NCBI GenBank assembly: GCA_027623815.1
Contig: JAQBUV010000112.1
Location: forward strand, 1-6,294
DNA length: 6,294 nucleotides
Direction: 5' to 3'
Source of the DNA: Casp-Chloro-G3 sp002816715
Lineage (GTDB): Bacteria > Chloroflexota > Dehalococcoidia > Lucifugimonadales > UBA3495
Each line of letters starts with the position of its first letter. Positions within the stretch are counted from its first letter, which is position 1. The notes beneath the pieces are model-generated. The model did not search any database. It was not told the origin of the DNA and was given only the letters and a program-made list of their open reading frames with translations. The translations under genes and the position numbers were made by a program. Below, one piece after another: positions 1 through 6,274 of this stretch.

Positions 1-54
1 TACAATTTCAAACCGCCATCGCAGCCTTGATCTCACCGCCCTTGCGGTACATTA

Positions 55-312
55 TTGCTCCGCCGTTTACACCTGAAATTACCCAAGCTTGACGGACTGG
101 GCGTTTTGCGCAGAATCCGAGCCGATGAACGAACCAAGCACCTTTCAGTAGTAGCAATGACCTCATCTAGCGAAGAACAAGACATGATCGACAGCTACGA
201 CCTCCACGTCAACAGCTTTGTCCGCAAACCAGTAGATTTCAATCAGTTTGCGGCAGCAGTAGCTCAAGTGGGCCTATACTGGCTGGTCCTGAACGAGCCA
301 CCTCCCAGATAA
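55..312 (+). pseudogene. Degraded or truncated Rcp1-type response regulator, C-terminal part
   Basis: The readable 85 codons match the second half of a CheY-like receiver of the Rcp1 group. Seen are KLPKLDG after the phosphorylation loop, the conserved Thr in AMTSSSEE (T36), the conserved Lys in VRKPVDF (K58), and the family tail GLYWLVLNEPPP. The first half (acidic Asp pair, beta1 to beta3) is absent: this frame has a TGA at 28-30, and the other two forward frames over bases 1-60 do not read like a receiver. The residue aligned with the phosphoacceptor Asp, two before KLP, is His (codon CAC at 70-72), and the preceding beta-strand has two Arg. No ribosome site precedes the only possible start, a TTG at 55. 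A phosphorylation-dead remnant is most likely; an upstream frameshift or a rearranged junction are alternatives. It lies 47 bp before the hybrid kinase, and Rcp1-type regulators are often encoded next to kinases. Confidence 0.72.
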
Positions 313-359
313 CCAGAGCCTATCCTGAAAATGGTAAAAGGCAGTTTACGCCAACCAAA

Positions 360-1919
360 ATGAGCACACCTTTAAGAGCATTAATTGTAGAAGACTCAGA
401 AGACGACGTTCTCACGCTGATTCGTCAGTTGAATAATGGCGGATACGAGACTTGTTACAAACAGGTGGATACTCCAGATCAGATGAACAAGGCCCTGGAT
501 GAGGAAACCTGGGATATTATCATCTCAGACTACAACATGCCTACTTTCAGCGCCCCAGCAGCGCTCAAAATATTTCAAAAGACCAATCTAGACCTGCCTT
601 TCATCATACTCTCTGGAGCAATTGGCGAAGACGAAGCTGTCGCGTCCATGAAGGCCGGCGCCCACGACTACATTATGAAGGGCAATGTAGCCCGACTAAT
701 TCCCGCAATTGAGCGGGAACTTAAAGACGCGGAACAGAGACGCGAAAACAGATTGCTGGAAGAACAGTTCCTGCAAACCCAGAAAATGGAAAGTATCGGC
801 AGGCTGGCTGGAGGAGTTGCCCACGACTTTAACAACCTGCTAACTTCCATCATGGGCCACGCTCAATTGGGCTCTATGAAACTGCTGGCAGAAAAAGACC
901 CTTTAAGAGAACACTTTGATGAAATCCAAAAAGCTGCCGATAGCGCGTCAAACCTGACCCGACAATTACTAGCCTTCTCTCGACGACAAGTAATCGAGCC
1001 CCAGACCATTAACCTCAATACGCTAATCGATAATGTTAATAGAATGCTCCACCGTCTCATTGGGGAACATATCGAACTCCTCACCACACCCAATCCTGAA
1101 TTGGACCTGGTAACGGTGGACCCAGGCCAGATTGAGCAAGTCATCGTGAACCTGGTAATAAACGCCAGAGACGCGATAGCCCAGGGCGGACAAATCACAA
1201 TTAAAACGGACAATGTGATATTGGGGGCTCACCAGGCCAGCACATATGACAACTTAGCTCCCGGCAAATATGTCACTCTATCAGTGTCCGACAACGGCAC
1301 CGGCATGAACCAAGAGACACAATCCAAAATATTTGAACCCTTCTTCACCACCAAAGATGAAGGAAAAGGCACTGGATTAGGGCTGGCCACCTGCTACGGG
1401 ATTGCCAAGCAGAACAATGGCTACATAGGAGTTGAGACCCAATTGGGGGAAGGAACCACTTTCAGTGTATACCTTCCCAAATCTGATGCGCCCGGTATTA
1501 CCCAACCTACCAAACCCGATAACAACGGCAATCCTAAAATGACCGGCGGCAAAGAAACCATACTTCTAGCCGAAGACGAATCAGACGTACGCACATTTAT
1601 CGCCTCCATGCTCCAGGATCAAGGTTATAACATAATTGAGGCGTCCAATGGCAAAGAGGCAATTCAAATAGCAGAACAACACAGGCAAGAAAATATACGC
1701 CTTCTGATCACCGACATAATCATGCCCCAGATGGATGGAATAGATCTAGCCAATCAATTCAAGACCTTCTATCCCAACACTAAAGTGCTGCTCACGTCCG
1801 GATACCCGGACGAGCTGATTACCCAAGAAACACTGACCAGCAAAAACTACGAATTCATTCAGAAGCCCTTCTTACCGGCCAGACTGTCCAACAAAGTTCG
1901 GGAAATACTGGACCGATAA
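360..1919 (+). CDS. Hybrid sensor histidine kinase, REC-HisKA-HATPase-REC, soluble
   Basis: This 519-residue protein is a cytosolic phosphorelay kinase. An N-terminal receiver (about 6-122) has acidic residues E11/D12, phosphoacceptor D57 in ISDYNMP, S85 and K107. A short coiled linker leads to the HisKA helix with phosphorylated H155 in GGVAHDFNNLLT. The ATPase domain (about 255-373) shows the N box NLVINARDA (N268), the G1 box DNGTGM (D311), the F box IFEPFFTTK and the G2 box GKGTGLGL. A Pro/Asn-rich linker (about 375-397) joins the C-terminal receiver (about 400-518), with E405/D406, D452 in ITDIIMP, T479/S480 and K502. No membrane helix, PAS, GAF or HAMP region is visible, so input probably comes through the first receiver from another kinase, and output passes through the last one. 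The ATG at 360 begins right at the receiver's first strand; no clear Shine-Dalgarno precedes it, which fits coupling to upstream translation. Signal and target are unknown. Confidence 0.93.
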   Translation: MSTPLRALIVEDSEDDVLTLIRQLNNGGYETCYKQVDTPDQMNKALDEETWDIIISDYNMPTFSAPAALKIFQKTNLDLPFIILSGAIGEDEAVASMKAGAHDYIMKGNVARLIPAIERELKDAEQRRENRLLEEQFLQTQKMESIGRLAGGVAHDFNNLLTSIMGHAQLGSMKLLAEKDPLREHFDEIQKAADSASNLTRQLLAFSRRQVIEPQTINLNTLIDNVNRMLHRLIGEHIELLTTPNPELDLVTVDPGQIEQVIVNLVINARDAIAQGGQITIKTDNVILGAHQASTYDNLAPGKYVTLSVSDNGTGMNQETQSKIFEPFFTTKDEGKGTGLGLATCYGIAKQNNGYIGVETQLGEGTTFSVYLPKSDAPGITQPTKPDNNGNPKMTGGKETILLAEDESDVRTFIASMLQDQGYNIIEASNGKEAIQIAEQHRQENIRLLITDIIMPQMDGIDLANQFKTFYPNTKVLLTSGYPDELITQETLTSKNYEFIQKPFLPARLSNKVREILDR

Positions 1920-1985
1920 GCTTCCCCTTGCCCACCACATCAGCGATAAAACAACGCAGAAAATGCTCCCTCCGCAGATAACCCC

Positions 1986-2014
1986 TAGCAAGGACCAGCC
2001 AAGACATTTATAAT
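1986..2014 (+). promoter_or_regulatory. Candidate promoter of the tRNA-Gly gene
   Basis: A perfect TATAAT stands at 2009-2014, twenty bases before the mature tRNA 5' end. At 17-bp spacing the -35 region (1986-1991, TAGCAA) matches TTGACA at only three of six positions, so the call rests on the -10 box and its placement. Transcription would start near 2021 and leave a leader of about 13 nt for RNase P to remove. Confidence 0.55.
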
Positions 2015-2033
2015 GGGTTCCTGCACAGATAGA

Positions 2034-2107
2034 GCGGGCGTAGCTTAGTGGTAAAGTCCTAGCCTTCCAAGCTAGTCACGTGGGTTCGATTCCCATCGCC
2101 CGCTCCA
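2034..2107 (+). tRNA. tRNA-Gly, anticodon UCC
   Basis: A full cloverleaf can be drawn by eye. The acceptor stem GCGGGCG (2034-2040) pairs perfectly with CGCCCGC (2097-2103). The D arm has AGTGGTA in its loop. The anticodon stem CTAGC/GCTAG (2059-2063, 2071-2075) encloses loop CTTCCAA, giving anticodon TCC at 2066-2068, which reads GGA and by wobble GGG. The T arm carries GTTCGATTC. The discriminator is T2104 and the CCA end is encoded at 2105-2107. The only soft spots are G-U closing pairs in the D and T stems, which are tolerated. It has a consensus -10 box upstream and a strong terminator downstream, so it is probably a single-gene transcript. Confidence 0.97.
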
Positions 2108-2118
2108 ACATTAATTTC

Positions 2119-2162
2119 ATACAAAAATCCCCCTCCAATCAGTCGGAGGGGGATTTTTGTAT
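2119..2162. terminator. Perfect 18-bp hairpin, bidirectional intrinsic terminator
   Basis: The arm ATACAAAAATCCCCCTCC (2119-2136) and its exact reverse complement (2145-2162) flank an 8-base loop. The core is a GC-rich C5TCC/GGAG5 stem. On the plus strand it is followed by a T5 tract, ending the tRNA-Gly transcript. On the minus strand the A5 tract likewise reads as T5, so the same hairpin can stop the leftward transcript from the ketopantoate reductase family gene, which ends 65 bp away. The symmetry and the convergent gene order both support two-way use. Confidence 0.93.
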
Positions 2163-2227
2163 CACCTTTGTCTAATTCTATCAGCCAGGTAATAACCGCC
2201 GAGTTAAAGGTGAACTCAGGTCAGCAG

Positions 2228-3277
2228 CTAACGTCCCAGCGCGTTCATCAGGCTCTGTATCAACGAAGGGTCAGGCTTGACCGAACCGTTATCAACCCCA
2301 TGCATCGCCTCAACAACCGCGTCATTAAAGGGAGTAGGAATGCCCACCTCGCGCCCTTTCTCGCAAATCAGACCGTTCATCAAGTCGATCTCAGAATGTC
2401 GGCCCTTATGCACGTCTTGAGCCATTGACGCCAACCAGTTTACCCGGCCGCCACGAGTAGACATATAATCGTCCAGTTCCTCATAAACATCGCCTTTATC
2501 AGCATCAGCCCAGAAACTGGCGGGCTTGCCGTTAATATCGACGACGTTGAAGCCCTGGGCCAGACCAACCTGCGCTCCCTCTTTAGCCAGATGGATACGA
2601 ATCAAACGCGCCCGAGTATCCTCAGCCAATTCTTGCGACCCCATAGTGGACATTGCCGAAATAGCATTGCCCATGCCATTCTGACACAACTTGGACCAAC
2701 GCTCTCCCCAGAGATTATCAGTGGCGTAAGCCGCGTCAATGTAGTCCATCTTGCTGGCGATCATCTCGGCACGAGGAGTTATTCGGCCGTCCTGCTCCCC
2801 TACCCGAAAGACGGTAAATCCATGCTCTCGACCAGGCTCGCCGCCCCGATTCACATGCCCAGGCTCCCACAGAGCAACCTCAATATGCGATGCGATACAG
2901 CCAAGCTCCCGATCATTACCAACTATTTCGCCAATTACCGGGTCGTTCCAGCAGTTCTGCAAAGAAACAAAAAATCCCTCAGGCTTCACATACCGTTTGA
3001 TGAAATGAGTAGCCCATACGGTATCGTAAGACTTCATGGAAATAAATGCGTAATCAAACGGCTCAGTAATGCCTTGAGCATCGGTCAGATGCATCGCCTT
3101 CACCGGCACCGTGAAATCACCCTGACTGCCACTGGCCCGCAGTCCATTTTTACGCATAGTCTCGACATGCTCCGGCCACATATCAATAATCGTTACGTCT
3201 TCGCCCTCTCTGGTCAGAAACGCCGCCGCATAGCTGCCCAAAGCTCCAGAACCCATAATTGCTATTTTGTCTGCCAA
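2228..3277 (-). CDS. Ketopantoate reductase (ApbA/PanE) family NAD(P)-dependent oxidoreductase
   Basis: The family reduces 2-oxo acids with NADPH; the classic member makes pantoate from 2-dehydropantoate for coenzyme A synthesis. The N-terminal Rossmann fold has IAIMGSGALGS (G9, G11, G14) and the end-of-strand acid in TIIDMW. K82 (SMKSYDT) and N108 (LQNCWND) correspond to conserved ligand positions. The C-terminal helical domain shows the family signature WSKLCQNGMGN, with the likely catalytic K196 and N200, and E296 in SEIDLMNG. At 349 residues it is about 50 longer than typical PanE; the extra length lies around 135-170 and 245-275. It could therefore act on another 2-oxo acid, and panE is not assigned. 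The start is TTG at 3277, preceded six bases earlier by a strong AGGAGGG. It lies 73 bp downstream of serA on the same strand with no terminator visible between them, so co-transcription is plausible. Confidence 0.88.
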   Translation of the reverse strand: MADKIAIMGSGALGSYAAAFLTREGEDVTIIDMWPEHVETMRKNGLRASGSQGDFTVPVKAMHLTDAQGITEPFDYAFISMKSYDTVWATHFIKRYVKPEGFFVSLQNCWNDPVIGEIVGNDRELGCIASHIEVALWEPGHVNRGGEPGREHGFTVFRVGEQDGRITPRAEMIASKMDYIDAAYATDNLWGERWSKLCQNGMGNAISAMSTMGSQELAEDTRARLIRIHLAKEGAQVGLAQGFNVVDINGKPASFWADADKGDVYEELDDYMSTRGGRVNWLASMAQDVHKGRHSEIDLMNGLICEKGREVGIPTPFNDAVVEAMHGVDNGSVKPDPSLIQSLMNALGR

Positions 3278-3283
3278 CTTGTA

Positions 3284-3290
3284 CCCTCCT
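3284..3290 (-). promoter_or_regulatory. Strong Shine-Dalgarno deciding a TTG start
   Basis: On the minus strand AGGAGGG ends six bases before a TTG codon, and the Rossmann strand KIAIMGSG begins three residues later. No ATG or GTG in frame sits at a workable distance, so TTG is the start. Confidence 0.85.
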
Positions 3291-3350
3291 AATTAACGCT
3301 GAAAGTCTCAAATAAACCGGCATATGGCATGAGCCAACAATTTTGTCAAA

Positions 3351-4928
3351 CTACATTTCCACTAACCGGGCGCTGTAAACGTGGGGCAAAGCTTGGATCT
3401 CCGCCATAGCCTGCGGAGGAACTAAATCGTCCAGGCCCAAAACCATCATCGCCCGCCCTCGTGGACTCAAGCGTCCCACCTTCATAAAGCTAATATTGAT
3501 GTTGTTCTGACCGGCGACAGTACCCACCGCTCCCACTGAACCCGGCTGGTCGCGGTTATCAACAAACAGCAAGTAGGGACTGGTTGGCTCAACATCCATC
3601 CAATAATCATTAACTTTTACGATTCTAGGTCCATCCCGCAAAGCGGTACCGGCCAGACTGACTCCCTCTTTGGTGGTATTGAGCGTCACCGTAATCAAAC
3701 TGGCATACTCAGCAGCCTCCGAACTTTTCTCCTCAGTAATGCTCAGGCCCCGCCGCTGCGCCAAAAACGGAGCGTTAATCAAGTTAACATGCTCCGAAAT
3801 CACCGGCGTCAGCAGACCTTCCAATACCGCCGCCTTCAAAATCGCAGTATCATGCTCCGCGATCTCACCCTGATACTTGATGGTCACACCCACAAACTGC
3901 TCGTCCGACAAATGAGTCAGCAGCTTGCCCAACAAAGAAGCCACCGGCAAATATGGCGACAAGATGGCCTGAACTTCAGGGCGAACCACCGGAGCATTTA
4001 CCATGTTACTGGCTGGCCTACCGCCAAGAATAGCCAGTACCTGCCCCGCGGCCTCAATTGCCACCTCACGCTGAGCTTCTTCAGTCGAAGCCCCCAAATG
4101 CGGAGTAGAAATGACTTTAGGATGCTGAGCCAAAGTCATATCATCGGGCGGCTCCTGAACAAAGACATCCAGAGCTGCGCCGCCCAGTTGACCGGCCTGC
4201 AAAGCCTCCAACAAAGCTGATTCATCAACCAGTTCGCCCCGTGCCACATTGATTAAACGGGCATCCGGCTTCATCAGACTTAACTCTCGCCGACCAATCA
4301 GCTTGTTGGTGTTGGGAGTAAGCGGCGTATGCAAGGTGATAAAGTCGGCCCTGGCCAAAAGTTCATCGAGAGAAACCACCTCAGCACCCAATCTGCTGGC
4401 ATAATCCGGCGAGACAAAGGGATCATAAGCAACCAATTTCATCCCAAAGGCTCGGGCCCGAATCGCAACCTCAGTTCCAACACGCCCTAACCCAACCACA
4501 CCCAAGACCTTATCTCGAATCTCCACACCCATGTACGCGCTACGCTTCCACTCTCCATTCTTCATAGAAGCATAAGCCTGCGGCACATTCCTGGCCAAGG
4601 ACAGCATCAACGCCATCGTATGCTCTGCCGCCGCCACCGTATTCCCAATTGGAGCATTAACCACCGGAATGCCAGCGACAGTAGCGGCTTCCAAATCGAT
4701 ATTATCGACACCAATACCAGCACGAGCTATCACCTTAAGCTTTCCGCCAGCCCGAATTACCGCTGGCGTCACCTTGGTCTCACTCCGAACTACCAGAGCT
4801 TCATAATCTTTTATAACATCAATCAACTCTGCTTCTTTTAAGCCACGTTTAACATCTACTTCTGCTCCAGACCGCAACAAGTCTATCCCCTCAGAAGCTA
4901 TTGAATCAGTTACCAATACTCTCGCCAT
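3351..4928 (-). CDS. serA: D-3-phosphoglycerate dehydrogenase, long form with ACT domain
   Basis: The enzyme oxidises 3-phosphoglycerate to 3-phosphohydroxypyruvate with NAD+, the first step of the phosphorylated serine pathway, in the cytosol. At 525 residues it matches the long form. The substrate-binding segments (1-98 and about 287-315) flank a Rossmann domain with VVGLGRVG (G146, G148, G151). The catalytic set is R230 (NVARGELVDE), E259 (VQEPP) and H277 (TPHLGAST). The intervening domain (about 318-445) and the C-terminal ACT domain (about 452-525, starting LLFVDNRDQPGSVGAVG) are complete, so serine feedback control is expected from the family. The ATG at 4928 follows a modest AGGA eight bases upstream and gives the usual N-terminus ARVLVTD. 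It is the first gene of a minus-strand pair with the ketopantoate reductase family gene. DVFVQEPP replaces the more usual DVFxxEPP context without loss of the Glu. Confidence 0.97.
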   Translation of the reverse strand: MARVLVTDSIASEGIDLLRSGAEVDVKRGLKEAELIDVIKDYEALVVRSETKVTPAVIRAGGKLKVIARAGIGVDNIDLEAATVAGIPVVNAPIGNTVAAAEHTMALMLSLARNVPQAYASMKNGEWKRSAYMGVEIRDKVLGVVGLGRVGTEVAIRARAFGMKLVAYDPFVSPDYASRLGAEVVSLDELLARADFITLHTPLTPNTNKLIGRRELSLMKPDARLINVARGELVDESALLEALQAGQLGGAALDVFVQEPPDDMTLAQHPKVISTPHLGASTEEAQREVAIEAAGQVLAILGGRPASNMVNAPVVRPEVQAILSPYLPVASLLGKLLTHLSDEQFVGVTIKYQGEIAEHDTAILKAAVLEGLLTPVISEHVNLINAPFLAQRRGLSITEEKSSEAAEYASLITVTLNTTKEGVSLAGTALRDGPRIVKVNDYWMDVEPTSPYLLFVDNRDQPGSVGAVGTVAGQNNINISFMKVGRLSPRGRAMMVLGLDDLVPPQAMAEIQALPHVYSARLVEM

Positions 4929-5002
4929 TAAACTAATCCTACAATCTTATTTTGCTAGATACGACTTTGTCTTTTAAAAATCTACCTTAAGGGAAAAACC
5001 AT

Positions 5003-5012
5003 TGGACGTCCA
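5003..5012. repeat. 10-bp palindrome TGGACGTCCA upstream of serA
   Basis: This perfect dyad lies 75 bp upstream of the serA start codon, a position where a regulator of serA could bind. Ten-base palindromes are expected by chance now and then, so operator function is only a suggestion. Confidence 0.35.
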
Positions 5013-5238
5013 GTACAGACCAACAACTTATAGCTACTAATTGCTTTTGCAAAATTGTATTCACTTCAAATCAAACTTAGCCCATTACCATATACAAAGA
5101 AACAATTCACTAAATATCTAGACCGGCAGAAAATTTGGAGCAATAAATATGGCAAAAAAATTTTCTATTACGACAACTATTTACAAACAATTTTCTCACT
5201 ATCCTCAAACTTATTGGTTCGAAAGCCCCATAGCATCC

Positions 5239-5267
5239 TTGACCCTCAGCTTAGTCCTGAGTAGGAT
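5239..5267 (+). promoter_or_regulatory. Candidate sigma70-type promoter of the hydrolase with dyad in spacer
   Basis: TTGACC (5239-5244, five of six to consensus) and TAGGAT (5262-5267, four of six) are separated by exactly 17 bp. Transcription would begin near 5274, leaving a leader of roughly 48 nt before the start codon. The 17-bp spacer is itself an inverted repeat, CTCAG-N7-CTGAG (5245-5249 and 5257-5261), which could serve as an operator between the promoter boxes. Confidence 0.5.
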
Positions 5268-5306
5268 AAACGACGACAACACTAACAAATACTCCAAATA
5301 TTCCCC

Positions 5307-5312
5307 AGGAGG
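5307..5312 (+). promoter_or_regulatory. Shine-Dalgarno of the alpha/beta hydrolase
   Basis: AGGAGG ends nine bases before the ATG at 5322 and supports that start. Confidence 0.8.
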
Positions 5313-5321
5313 AACGCCAAA

Positions 5322-6107
5322 ATGACATCAGGGTTCACCGAAGAATTCTTGGAAGTAGGCAGCAACCAGCTGCATCTATTAAAAGGGGGATCAGGCGATC
5401 CCTTGCTGATACTGCACGGGGCCGGGGGCAACCGGGGATGGCTGAACCACGTTCAGGCTTTGGCCGAACAATTTACCGTATACCTACCAACCCACCCTGG
5501 ATTTGGCAATTCAGACCGCCCAAGCTGGATCAATTCAGTCCAAGACATGGCGGCTTTCTACACCTGGTTCCAGGAAGAGCAGGGTCTGGAAAATATACGA
5601 GCCATTGGCTTCTCAATGGGAGGTTGGCTGGCCGCGGAAATGGCCGCCACCTGCCAGCATGCCTTCAGCAAGCTAATGCTGGTAGATGCGGCAGGCATCA
5701 AACCAAAAAATGGGGAAATAGCCGACATATTCATCATAACCCCGGCCCAAGTCAATGCCCTGACTTTCCACGATCCCAAACAAGCCCCAGAGTATGACCA
5801 GATCTACGGACAGACTCCAACCCCTGAACAGATAAATATGACCGAGCGAGGTAGAGAAATGGCGGTACGGGTTTGCTGGAAACCTTACATGCACGACCCC
5901 AGACTGCCTGCTCTGCTGCAACGGGTGAAAATACCAACCCGCATTGTATGGGGCCGCCAGGACCAGCTGGTACCACTGGAATGCGGCGAGCTATACCAGA
6001 AAGCCATCAAAGGATCAGAACTGGTGGTAATAGACGAGTGCGGCCACGCTCCACAGATTGAAAAACCTGCGGCATTTGTAAAGACTGCGCTGGAGTTCTT
6101 GAAGTAA
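5322..6107 (+). CDS. Alpha/beta hydrolase fold protein
   Basis: This 261-residue cytosolic enzyme has the complete Ser-His-Asp machinery. The oxyanion motif is LHGAGGN (H32-G36), the nucleophile elbow is GFSMGG (S98), the acid is D214 in WGRQDQLVP, and the base is H242 in ECGHAPQIEKP. The strand-helix pattern around THPGFGNSDRP (57-67) is typical of the epoxide hydrolase, haloperoxidase and C-C bond hydrolase branch. A small helical cap, about residues 125-195, lies between strands 6 and 7. No signal peptide is seen and the length is normal for the family. The substrate cannot be told from sequence alone: ester, lactone and ring-cleavage products are all possible. It appears to be transcribed alone, from a promoter about 80 bp upstream; the nearest gene on the left is divergent and nothing intact follows on the right. 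Confidence 0.92.
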   Translation: MTSGFTEEFLEVGSNQLHLLKGGSGDPLLILHGAGGNRGWLNHVQALAEQFTVYLPTHPGFGNSDRPSWINSVQDMAAFYTWFQEEQGLENIRAIGFSMGGWLAAEMAATCQHAFSKLMLVDAAGIKPKNGEIADIFIITPAQVNALTFHDPKQAPEYDQIYGQTPTPEQINMTERGREMAVRVCWKPYMHDPRLPALLQRVKIPTRIVWGRQDQLVPLECGELYQKAIKGSELVVIDECGHAPQIEKPAAFVKTALEFLK

Positions 6108-6145
6108 ATAGAATTACCCCTAAAACTAATGCAGCCCTACTGCCA

Positions 6146-6214
6146 ATGATTGACGGTAAAGCCCTGGACACCGACTTGAAGAAAATTTGGGCCAATCTGG
6201 ACCAAATCGGGTAG
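6146..6214 (+). pseudogene. Short orphan coding remnant next to the intron end
   Basis: From ATG 6146 to TAG 6214 a 22-codon frame reads like a natural protein C-terminus: acidic and amphipathic, containing GKALDTDLKKIWANLDQIG. The same frame is open further left (AALLP precedes the ATG) but runs into the hydrolase gene out of frame. There is no Shine-Dalgarno, so independent translation is unlikely. The last codons and the stop fall inside the predicted intron end: the splice boundary at about 6205/6206 would cut the frame near LDQ/I. It may be what is left of a gene interrupted or truncated by the intron. The parent family is not recognised. Confidence 0.35.
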
Positions 6215-6242
6215 GAGGGGGCCTCGCGGCCCCCGTCCTCCC
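6209..6242 (-). ncRNA. Group II intron domain VI with bulged branch-point A
   Basis: GGGGGCC (6234-6228) and GGCCCCC (6223-6217) form seven pairs around a GCGA loop (6227-6224). Below an unpaired C6235, AGGA (6239-6236) pairs with TCCT (6216-6213), and GGG (6242-6240) pairs with CCC (6211-6209). The only unpaired base on the 3' side is A at 6212, the expected branch-point adenosine, with six bases (CCCGAT) between it and the predicted splice site. Confidence 0.72.
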
Positions 6243-6244
6243 AC

Positions 6245-6274
6245 ACCACCGGACATACTTACGTATCCGGCGGT
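6245..6274 (-). ncRNA. Group II intron domain V catalytic hairpin
   Basis: On the minus strand ACCGCCGGA (6274-6266) pairs with TCCGGTGGT (6253-6245) over nine base pairs. The C-G-C triad is at 6272-6270, and its middle G6271 makes a wobble with U at 6248. A two-base bulge (G6254, T6255) precedes a three-pair upper helix, TAC/GTA, closed by a GTAA tetraloop of the GNRA type (6262-6259). Triad with wobble, 3'-side dinucleotide bulge and GNRA cap are the defining parts of domain V. The upper helix is shorter than the usual five pairs, giving 30 rather than 34 nucleotides. Confidence 0.75.

Larger units (their letters stand above)
4929..5321. other. AT-rich divergent intergenic region, no convincing gene
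   Basis: These 393 bp separate serA (leftward) from the alpha/beta hydrolase (rightward). The sequence is visibly richer in A and T than the flanking genes, especially 5040-5220. It contains two perfect 10-bp palindromes, TGGACGTCCA (5003-5012) and TTTTGCAAAA (5045-5054), and near its right end a promoter-like element for the hydrolase. A 69-codon TTG-started frame at 5055-5264 has no ribosome site and a low-complexity Lys/Tyr/Ser composition, so it is not called. No riboswitch or RNA gene is recognised. The serA promoter must lie here, but no good -35/-10 pair is visible on the minus strand. Confidence 0.6.

Noticed and set aside
8..55. Minus-strand frame ending in a TGA at 8-10, reading MYRKGGEIKAAMAV, as the end of a leftward gene
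   Set aside because: It is too short, has no recognised family, and overlaps the receiver remnant; it could be real only if left-flank sequence showed a gene context.
863..1213. 116-codon minus-strand frame inside the hybrid kinase
   Set aside because: It lies opposite the conserved HisKA/ATPase coding region, has Cys/Ser-rich composition typical of an antisense shadow, and has no start signal.
2591..3292. 233-codon plus-strand frame opposite the ketopantoate reductase family gene
   Set aside because: The minus-strand protein has clear family motifs over the same span; the plus frame has none and no ribosome site.
4941..4985. Minus-strand serA promoter with boxes around TAGATT and TATCTA
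   Set aside because: Only about three of six matches in each box; not better than chance in AT-rich DNA.
5055..5264. Possible 69-codon gene in the serA-hydrolase gap
   Set aside because: It has a TTG start without a ribosome site, no recognisable motif, a composition that follows the AT-rich DNA, and it overlaps the hydrolase -35 and spacer.
6217..6234. GC-rich hairpin as a plain rho-independent terminator of the hydrolase gene
   Set aside because: No T tract follows on the plus strand, and the loop is a GNRA (GCGA) only on the minus strand, where it fits domain VI.
6007..6249. 80-codon minus-strand frame across the hydrolase 3' end and intron hairpins
   Set aside because: It runs through structured RNA of domain VI and then antisense to the hydrolase catalytic His region; no protein motif is visible.
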